Shown one piece after another: positions 58,298 through 64,000 of a stretch of DNA of 64,000 nucleotides (positions within the stretch are counted from its first letter, which is position 1; each line of letters opens with the position of its first letter). The notes below the pieces were generated by a model that saw only the letters and a list, made by a program, of their open reading frames with translations, was not told the origin of the DNA and searched no databases. Source of the stretch: DASRWT01 sp963748485 (GTDB taxonomy: Bacteria > Methylomirabilota > Methylomirabilia > Rokubacteriales > CSP1-6); the NCBI GenBank assembly GCA_963748485.1, contig CAVVJF010000022.1, forward strand, positions 434,001 to 498,000, given 5' to 3'. Both the position numbers and the translations under genes were made by a program.

Positions 58298-60378
58298 CAG
58301 CCCCGCTCCAGGATCAGGTCGCCGGCGGTGTCGACGCGGGCATGGAAGCCGGGCGCCACCAGCGGCGTCGCGTCGTCCTGCTCGATCACCGCCGGGCCCG
58401 CGATGACCATGCCCGGCGCGAGGCGGGCCCGCGCGTAGCGCGGCGTCGCGAGCCAGCCCGCGCCGCGGAAGTAGACGCGGCGCTCGCCCGTCCGCGCGTC
58501 GTCGAGGGTGGCGTCCGCCGCGCGCAGGTCGGCGCCGGCCCGCCGCGGCAGCGCACCGATCGCGGTCACGCGCAGGTTTACCAGCTCGATGGGCGCGCGC
58601 GGGAGATCGTAGGTGTAGAGGCGCCGGTGCTCGGCGTGAAACGTCGCCACCAGCTCGGCGAGCGCCGGCGCCGTCGCCGGCCCCGCGCCCGCCGAGCAGG
58701 TGAGCTCGAAGCTCTGATGCTCGTAGCGCAGGTCGGCGGCGCGCTCGAAGCGCTGCCGCTCGCCCGGCACCTCCTCGCCGTCGAGCCAGGCGCGCGCCTG
58801 TGCTTCCAGCTCGCGCCACGCCGATTCGAGCCGGGGCGCGGTCGCGCCGTCGGTGGCGCGCCGCTCGCCGGGCCCGACGGTGCGGACGAAGGTCGCCCGG
58901 ATGTCGGTGTCGAGGAGCCCCCAGGTGGAGAGCACGCCGGGACGGGGCGGGATCACCACGGTGGGAATGTCGAGCAATTCGGCGAGCCGGCACGCGTGCA
59001 GCGGGCCCGCGCCCCCGAAGGCGACGAGGGCAAAACGCCGCGGGTCGTGCCCGCGCCCGATCGACACGGTCCGGATGGCGCGCGCCATGGCGTTGTCGAT
59101 GATCTCGATGATGCCCGCCGCCGCCTCCTCCACGCCGAGGCCGAGCAGCGCGCCCACGCGGCGCTCGATGGCCGCGCGCGCGGCGCCGGCGTCCAGCGGG
59201 ATCTCGCCGCCCAGCAGCGCGGGCGGGATGCGGCCGAGCACCAGATGCGCGTCGGTGACGGTGGGCTCACTGCCGCCGCGCCCGTAGCACACGGGCCCCG
59301 GCTCCGCGCCCGCGCTGCGCGGGCCCACGCTGAGCCGGCTGCCGGCGCCGACCGACGCGATGCTGCCGCCACCGGCGCCGATGGTGTGGATGTCCACCAT
59401 GGGCAGCTTCAGCGGAAACGGCCCGACCATCCCGTCCTTGGTCACCTCGGGCCGGCCGTCGCGCACGAGACAGATGTCCGCGCTGGTCCCACCCACGTCG
59501 ATCGAGATGATGTCGCGGTGGCCCGCCGCCCGCGCCACGCTCACCGCCCCCACCACGCCGGCGGCGGGCCCCGACAGCACGGTCTGCACAGGCTGGCGCA
59601 CGCAGGTGGCGGCGCTGGTGACGCCGCCGTCCGACTTCATGATCAGCAGCGGTGCGCGCACGCCTTCCGCGTCGAGGGCCTGGCGCAGCAGCCCCACGTA
59701 GCGGCTCACCGGCGGCATCACCGCCGCGTTCAGCGCGGTGGCCATGCTCCGCTCGAACTCGCGGAACTGCGGCAGCACCTCGGAGGAGAGCGAGACGAGC
59801 ACGCCGGGGTACTCCTCGGCCAGGATCGCCGCCATGCGCCGCTCGTGCGCGGGATTGGCGTAGGCATGGAGAAAGACCACCGCCACCGCGGGCACGCCCC
59901 CCTGGGCGAGGCGCCGCGCCACGCGGCGCGCCTCGTCCTCGTCGAGGGGCGTGAGGACGGAGCCGTCCGCGTCGAGTCGCTCCGTCACCTCGAGCACGCG
60001 ATCGGGCGGGATGGGCCGCGCGGGCTTGCTCCAGCCGTAGAGGTTGCCGTGGCGCGGGATGTCGTGGCGGCCGATCTCCAGCACGTACTTGAAGCCCGCC
60101 GTGGTCACCAGCGCGGTGGGCGGCGTCTTGCCCTCGAGGATGGCGTTGGTCGCGGTGGTGGTGCCGTGAAACACGCGGAGCACGTCGGGCGGCGTGCGCC
60201 CGGCCTGACCGAGCACCTTGCGCACGGCGGTGATGAAGCCGTGGGAGAGATCGGCGGGCGTCGACGGCGTCTTCGCCACCCAGGTGGCGCCTGTCTCGGC
60301 GTCGGCGTAGGTGATGTCGGTGAAGGTGCCGCCCACGTCGATGGCGAGCGTCCCCGTGCGGGTCATGGCGCTCGCCAT
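58297..60378 (-). CDS. hyuA: Hydantoinase/oxoprolinase A-type subunit (HyuA)
   Basis: A 693-residue Hydantoinase_A protein. The N-terminal phosphate-binding segment TLAIDVGGTFTDITYAD, the repeated SIDVGGTSADICLVRDG and GGAGPLHACRLAELLDIP mark the ASKHA-type ATPase core. It is the ATP-binding subunit partnered by HyuB. Two in-frame ATGs (60378 and 60366) are possible; I prefer 60378, one base after the permease stop. The gene order ABC-2 exporter, hyuA, hyuB, serine hydrolase suggests one operon. Confidence 0.88.
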   Translation of the reverse strand: MASAMTRTGTLAIDVGGTFTDITYADAETGATWVAKTPSTPADLSHGFITAVRKVLGQAGRTPPDVLRVFHGTTTATNAILEGKTPPTALVTTAGFKYVLEIGRHDIPRHGNLYGWSKPARPIPPDRVLEVTERLDADGSVLTPLDEDEARRVARRLAQGGVPAVAVVFLHAYANPAHERRMAAILAEEYPGVLVSLSSEVLPQFREFERSMATALNAAVMPPVSRYVGLLRQALDAEGVRAPLLIMKSDGGVTSAATCVRQPVQTVLSGPAAGVVGAVSVARAAGHRDIISIDVGGTSADICLVRDGRPEVTKDGMVGPFPLKLPMVDIHTIGAGGGSIASVGAGSRLSVGPRSAGAEPGPVCYGRGGSEPTVTDAHLVLGRIPPALLGGEIPLDAGAARAAIERRVGALLGLGVEEAAAGIIEIIDNAMARAIRTVSIGRGHDPRRFALVAFGGAGPLHACRLAELLDIPTVVIPPRPGVLSTWGLLDTDIRATFVRTVGPGERRATDGATAPRLESAWRELEAQARAWLDGEEVPGERQRFERAADLRYEHQSFELTCSAGAGPATAPALAELVATFHAEHRRLYTYDLPRAPIELVNLRVTAIGALPRRAGADLRAADATLDDARTGERRVYFRGAGWLATPRYARARLAPGMVIAGPAVIEQDDATPLVAPGFHARVDTAGDLILERG

Positions 60379-60379
60379 G

Positions 60380-61162
60380 TTACCCGAACTTCCGCGACTC
60401 CTCGCGCCGGTACGCCCGGAGCGCGATGGCCATGAAGAAGACGGTATACCCGGCCAGCCACGCGAGGCTGGTCAAGAGCGGCTCCGCCGGCGCACCCACC
60501 GCGCTCCACGCGAGCTGCCCGTAGTGATACGTGGGCAGGTACGGGGCCATCTTCTGCACGAAGCCGGGCAGCTGACTCACCGGCATGAAGAGGCCGGAAG
60601 CGAAGGCGAGCGGCAGGTAGATGAGGTTGGCGACGGCCGGGGCGGCGTTGGGGCCCACGCTATAGCCGATGGCGAAGCCGAGCCCCACGAAGGGGAGCGA
60701 CCCGGCGAGGAGTCGCACGACCACGTTCGCCCAGACGGCGAGGTTCTGATGCAGTCCGCCGACGAGCACACCGTAGACGATGAGCGCGGTGATGGAGAGA
60801 AGCGAGAAGATGAGGGCGTTCACCACCTTGGCGGCGATGGCGATGATGGGAGGGAGGGGTGTGGCGCGCAAGAGCATATCCACCTTCTGACCGCGCTCGA
60901 CGGCGACGCCGATGCCGAAGCCGTACACCATGACATTGCCCACCGCGTACGCGGCGAAGGACGCGAGGAGGTAGGCGCCCACGCTCACGCCGTTGGGAAA
61001 GGTCTGACGAACGAACGGCAGGCCGAAGAAGGTGAAAAAGACGATGGGCAGCAGCAGGCTGGTCAGGCTGAAGGCGGCCACGCGCCAGCGCATCCTGAGC
61101 TCGCTGCGCGTCTGGGCGAGCAGCATGGGGAGAAGCGGCGCCGTCGCCCGACCGGTGGTCAT
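60380..61162 (-). CDS. ABC-2-type transporter permease
   Basis: A 260-residue membrane protein with six hydrophobic segments of the ABC-2 permease type, for example VAAFSLTSLLLPIVFFTFF and AVANLIYLPLAFASGLFMP. Its ATG overlaps the ATPase stop by ATGA and its TAA lies 1 bp before hyuA. It exports an unknown substrate with the ATPase at 61159; drug-, lipid- and lipopolysaccharide-type exporters share this layout. Confidence 0.87.
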   Translation of the reverse strand: MTTGRATAPLLPMLLAQTRSELRMRWRVAAFSLTSLLLPIVFFTFFGLPFVRQTFPNGVSVGAYLLASFAAYAVGNVMVYGFGIGVAVERGQKVDMLLRATPLPPIIAIAAKVVNALIFSLLSITALIVYGVLVGGLHQNLAVWANVVVRLLAGSLPFVGLGFAIGYSVGPNAAPAVANLIYLPLAFASGLFMPVSQLPGFVQKMAPYLPTYHYGQLAWSAVGAPAEPLLTSLAWLAGYTVFFMAIALRAYRREESRKFG

Positions 61163-62064
61163 GCCGCCTCGCTCCGCCGCGTGAGGGAGAGGAACGCTTC
61201 CTCGAGATCCGCCCCCATCACTTCCAGCTCCCGCATCTCGATGCCGCGCTGGAACAAGGCGCGCAAGACCGACTCCGGCTCATTGGTGAGGAAGCGCACG
61301 CGACCGTCGGCGGTGTCGAGGGCGGTCACCGCGAGCCCGTCGAAGGCGGCGGCGGGCAGGGGGGCCGGCGTCCGGAAGGCCACGCGCTTGGCTGCCACGC
61401 GCGCCATCAGGTCGCGCGGGGCGGCGTCCGCGATGACGACGCCGCGGTCGATCACCACGATGCGCCGGGCCAACTCCTCCGCCTCGCGGAGGTAGTGCGT
61501 GGTGAAGACGACCGTCTTGCCGCCGCTGGCCAGCGTGTGGATGCTGGCCACGAACGCGCGGCGCGCCTCGACGTCCATCGCCACCGTGGGCTCATCCAGG
61601 AAGAGCGCATCCGGATTGCCGCAGACGGCGAGCGCGAAGTACAGGCGCTGGCGCTGGCCCGCGGACAGGGTGCCGATTCGCGCGTCGGCCTTGTCGGTGA
61701 GCCCGGCGAGCGTCAGCGCCTGCTCGGGCGGCATCGGAGATGGGTAGTAGGTGCCGAAGAGCGTCACCAGCTCGCGGGGCGTCAGCACGCCGGTGGTCCC
61801 CGACTCCTGCAGCATCACACCGGCGCGGCTCCGGGCGCGGCGATCGGTCGGCGGTAGGCCGAAGAGCCGTACCGCGCCCGAGGTGGGTGCGCGAAGCCCC
61901 AGCATGAGGCCGACTGACGTGGTCTTTCCCGCGCCGTTTGGCCCGAGCATCGCCACGACCTCGCCCGGCTGAATGGCGAGGCTGATCCCCCGCACGGCGT
62001 CCACGGCGCCGTAGCGCTTGGTGACCTTCTCCAGCTCAACGACCGGCGCGGCGGCGGGGCTCAT
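61159..62064 (-). CDS. ABC-2-type transporter ATP-binding protein
   Basis: A 301-residue ABC ATPase: Walker A GPNGAGKT (41-48), signature LSAGQRQRL, Walker B LFLDEPTVAMD and H-loop VVFTTHYLREAEEL. The C-terminal ~70 residues (LFQRGIEMRELEVMGADLEEAF) match the DUF4162-type end of multidrug exporters. The -10 TAGGAT (62078-62073, minus strand) ends 8 bp before the ATG, predicting a near-leaderless start. Confidence 0.9.
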   Translation of the reverse strand: MSPAAAPVVELEKVTKRYGAVDAVRGISLAIQPGEVVAMLGPNGAGKTTSVGLMLGLRAPTSGAVRLFGLPPTDRRARSRAGVMLQESGTTGVLTPRELVTLFGTYYPSPMPPEQALTLAGLTDKADARIGTLSAGQRQRLYFALAVCGNPDALFLDEPTVAMDVEARRAFVASIHTLASGGKTVVFTTHYLREAEELARRIVVIDRGVVIADAAPRDLMARVAAKRVAFRTPAPLPAAAFDGLAVTALDTADGRVRFLTNEPESVLRALFQRGIEMRELEVMGADLEEAFLSLTRRSEAA

Positions 62065-62072
62065 GGGGCCCC

Positions 62073-62078
62073 ATCCTA
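62073..62078 (-). promoter_or_regulatory. -10 box of the ABC-2/hyu operon
   Basis: TAGGAT on the minus strand, ending 8 bp before ATG 62064. A convincing -35 box was not found. It is counted among the near-leaderless starts with lower certainty. Confidence 0.4.
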
Positions 62079-62134
62079 TCGCGACTTGAGGTACCTTCGA
62101 CCGACAGGCACAACGTCACGACAAGGAGATACGC

Positions 62135-62569
62135 GTGCTCTCGTCCCCTATCCTCCTGGCCATGCTCGCCGGCGCCTCCGCCGCGACCTGGACCGTCTGC
62201 CTCAAGCTCGGCTCCACCAGGGTGACCGCCGCGCTCGGCGCGCTTGTGGTCACCAGCGGGGCCTTCGTCATGAACGCGATCGTGCTCCTCGTGATGCGCG
62301 GGCGCGGCCAGGAGATCGTCTTCGACTCGGGCGCGCTCTGGCTCATGGTGGTGGCGGGCGTCGCCGCCGCCGGCGTCGACATCTTCTCGCTGCTCGCCTA
62401 CGAGCGCGGCCTGCGCATCTCCTCCTCGCTCATCGTCGGGGGCACATCCACTGCGCTCGTCATGATCATTGGGTTCGTGGCTCTCCACGAGCCGGTAACG
62501 TGGGCGCGCCTCCTGGCCATCGGGCTCATCGCGGCTGGCATCCTGGTGCTGCAGACGCAGGGCGGGTAG
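62135..62569 (+). CDS. Small DMT/EamA-like membrane transporter
   Basis: A 144-residue protein from GTG 62135, preceded by AAGGAG 7 bp upstream. It has four or five hydrophobic helices, and SSLIVGGTSTALVMIIGFVALHEPVTWARLL matches the conserved end of EamA half-repeats (shown here only in part: GFVALHEPVTWARLL). One half-unit is present instead of the usual duplicated 10-helix protein, so it would dimerise. Substrate unknown. It stands alone between two unrelated genes. Confidence 0.8.
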   Translation: MLSSPILLAMLAGASAATWTVCLKLGSTRVTAALGALVVTSGAFVMNAIVLLVMRGRGQEIVFDSGALWLMVVAGVAAAGVDIFSLLAYERGLRISSSLIVGGTSTALVMIIGFVALHEPVTWARLLAIGLIAAGILVLQTQGG

Positions 62570-62642
62570 GCCTGCACGGCTCTCCGACCGCCGTCCCGGC
62601 GCGAAATGCGGTATGTTCGGGCACCCCATGGAGGTCCCGAAC

Positions 62643-63635
62643 ATGAAGTCGATCTGGCGATTCGCCATCGTCTGTGCCACCGTGAGCCTTGTTGCCGGGC
62701 CGATCTTGGCTCTGGCCCAATCCGCGCCCAGAACACCCCGCGTAGGGTACCTCGTGGCCGGAGGTCGGACGCCCGACGGCCTCGCGCCCCACACCCTGCG
62801 TGAGAGTCTGACCGCGCTGGGGTACGTCGAGGGTCGGAACATCGCCTACGAGGTGCGGTTTGCCGAGGGGAAGCTCGATCGGCTGCCCGAGCTGGCTGCA
62901 GAGCTCGTCCGGCTCAAGGTCGACGTCATCGCGACGCAAGGGGGCCTGGCGACGGTGGCGGCGTCACGGGCAACGTCCACCACTCCCATCGTCATTGCGG
63001 TCTCCGCCGGCGACGCCGTGGCGACCGGGCTGATCGCGAGCCTGGCGCGCCCGGGCGGCAACGTGACCGGCATGAGCGACGAGGTCGTGCAGCTCAGCGC
63101 CAAGCGGATGGAGATCTTGAAGGAAGCGGCACCCAAAGCGACGCGGATCGCGGTGATGTGGAATCGTGACGACGCCGGCATGACGCTTCGCTATCGCGAG
63201 ATCGAAAAGTCGGCGCGCACCCTCAACGTGGAGGTACAACCGCTCGGCGTGCGCGAGCCGGGCGATTTCCAGCAGGCCTTCGCGGAGATGACACGGCGGC
63301 GGCCCGACGCCATGTTCGTGGTCGCGGACGCTCTCACGAGCATGAATCGGAAGCACGTGCTCGAGTTTGCCGCCGCCCAGCGCATTCCCGCCATGTACGA
63401 GTTCGGCTTCATCGTCCGTGATGGCGGGCTGATCTCATATGGGCCGAGCGGCGACGACGAGCTGCGCCGCGCCGCCGACTACATCGATCGGATTCTCAAG
63501 GGGGCCAAGCCGGCTGATCTCCCCGCGCAGCAGCCCACCCGCTACTATCTCTCGATTAACCTGAAGACGGCGGCGGCGCTAGGTCTGACGATGTCGCCAT
63601 CGCTGCTGCTGCGGGCCGATAGTGTGGTCGAGTAG
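62643..63635 (+). CDS. ABC transporter substrate-binding protein (TrpX/ABC_sub_bind family), second orphan
   Basis: A 330-residue paralogue of the binding protein at 31865. It starts at ATG 62643, behind GGAGG, with a signal peptide (FAIVCATVSLVAGPILALA). Shared landmarks include LRESLTALGYVEGRNIAYE, SLARPGGNVTGMSDE and ILKGAKPADLPAQQPT. No permease or ATPase gene is nearby. The next gene begins 21 bp downstream. Confidence 0.88.
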   Translation: MKSIWRFAIVCATVSLVAGPILALAQSAPRTPRVGYLVAGGRTPDGLAPHTLRESLTALGYVEGRNIAYEVRFAEGKLDRLPELAAELVRLKVDVIATQGGLATVAASRATSTTPIVIAVSAGDAVATGLIASLARPGGNVTGMSDEVVQLSAKRMEILKEAAPKATRIAVMWNRDDAGMTLRYREIEKSARTLNVEVQPLGVREPGDFQQAFAEMTRRRPDAMFVVADALTSMNRKHVLEFAAAQRIPAMYEFGFIVRDGGLISYGPSGDDELRRAADYIDRILKGAKPADLPAQQPTRYYLSINLKTAAALGLTMSPSLLLRADSVVE

Positions 63636-63656
63636 GCGCAAAGCGTAGGAGCGCCA

Positions 63657-64000
63657 ATGGCCGAGACGCTCGCCGCCTTCAACCTCAGGCGGTGGATCGA
63701 CGAGCACCGGGACCTGCTCAAGCCGCCGGTGGGCGCGGAGATGATCTGGCGCGACTCCCAGTTCATCGTCATGATCATCGGCGGCCCCAATGCCCGGCGA
63801 GACTTCCACGTCGACCCCAGCGACGAGTTCTTCTATCAGCTGGAAGGCGACATGGTCCTGGAGTACATCGACGGCAACGGCAAGCGGCAACGTGCCCCCA
63901 TCCGGCAGGGCGAGGTGCTCCTGCTGCCGGCGAACACTCCGCATTCGCCGCAGCGTCCGGCGGGCTCCGTGGGACTCGTGGTGGAGCGAGTGCGTGGGGC
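63657..64000 (+). CDS. 3-hydroxyanthranilate 3,4-dioxygenase, partial (runs off window)
   Basis: A small cupin oxygenase beginning MAETLAAFNLRRWIDEHRDL behind a TAGGAG site. Iron ligands align with known enzymes: His51 and Glu57 in DFHVDPSDEFFYQLEG and His96 in PANTPHSPQRP. It opens the aromatic ring of 3-hydroxyanthranilate to aminocarboxymuconate semialdehyde in tryptophan and nitrobenzoate breakdown. The frame stays open to base 64000, so the C-terminal part, which in many bacterial homologues holds a rubredoxin-like metal site, is outside the window. Confidence 0.88.
   Translation, partial: MAETLAAFNLRRWIDEHRDLLKPPVGAEMIWRDSQFIVMIIGGPNARRDFHVDPSDEFFYQLEGDMVLEYIDGNGKRQRAPIRQGEVLLLPANTPHSPQRPAGSVGLVVERVRG

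Noticed and set aside
1..64000. tRNA, rRNA, CRISPR arrays, insertion sequences, attachment sites
   Set aside because: Intergenic regions are short and contain no cloverleaf-like, repeat-spacer or transposase sequences that I could identify by reading both strands; a covariance-model search would be needed to exclude small RNAs.

Overview
This is a very GC-rich bacterial chromosome segment, packed with short operons joined by ATGA, GTGA or TTGA stop/start overlaps. It has no phage, insertion sequence, rRNA, tRNA or CRISPR that I can see. The gene content fits an uncultivated soil or subsurface lineage such as Candidatus Rokubacteria (Methylomirabilota): orphan TrpX-type binding proteins, LLM flavin oxidoreductases, HyuA/HyuB, a CoxL-like subunit, amidohydrolases, SDRs and multiheme cytochromes. 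That placement is inference from gene content only.

Layout: 1-4949 (minus) is a type II secretion operon, gspE-F-G-H-I-J-K, with gspK cut by the window edge. Just upstream lie two decayed genes: a di-heme cytochrome (DUF1111 type) and a Fis-type helix-turn-helix remnant. 6079-11071 (minus) is an oligopeptide-type ABC importer (two permeases and a Tat-exported binding protein, no ATPases) with a zinc alcohol dehydrogenase and a small barrel-like protein. 11153-12762 (plus) is a metallo-beta-lactamase-fold hydrolase and an SDR.

12880-23599 (plus) is the centrepiece. It starts with a monoheme cytochrome, a NapC/NirT-like tetraheme quinol dehydrogenase, a 63-residue membrane protein, a decaheme MtrA/DmsE-type cytochrome and an MtrB/PioB-type outer-membrane porin. 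A PAS-LuxR regulator follows, then a selenocysteine formate dehydrogenase (alpha with an in-frame UGA at codon 199 and a textbook-position SECIS hairpin, a four-cluster Fe-S beta subunit, an NrfD-type membrane subunit), and finally a membrane-anchored diheme cytochrome. Together these look like one route linking periplasmic formate, the quinone pool and an outer-membrane electron conduit. The direction of flow is not determined by the sequence.

23596-64000 is a mosaic of catabolic and accessory enzymes in short operons: oxidoreductases, dioxygenases (TauD, extradiol VOC, isopenicillin-N-synthase-like), amidohydrolases, aldolase, enolase-superfamily enzyme, acyl-CoA dehydrogenase, MFS carrier, paired polysaccharide deacetylases, HyuA/HyuB with an ABC-2 exporter, two orphan binding proteins, and a 3-hydroxyanthranilate dioxygenase running off the right edge. 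Three genes here look frameshifted or start-damaged (23596-24359, 48043-48815, and the 5' end of the carrier near 43687).

Two genome-style signals recur. Many divergent genes have a -10 box only 7-10 bp before the start codon, which predicts leaderless or near-leaderless mRNAs; some -10 boxes are symmetric and could fire both ways. Four of seven convergent gene pairs overlap by exactly CTAG, so that both stop codons share the same four bases.
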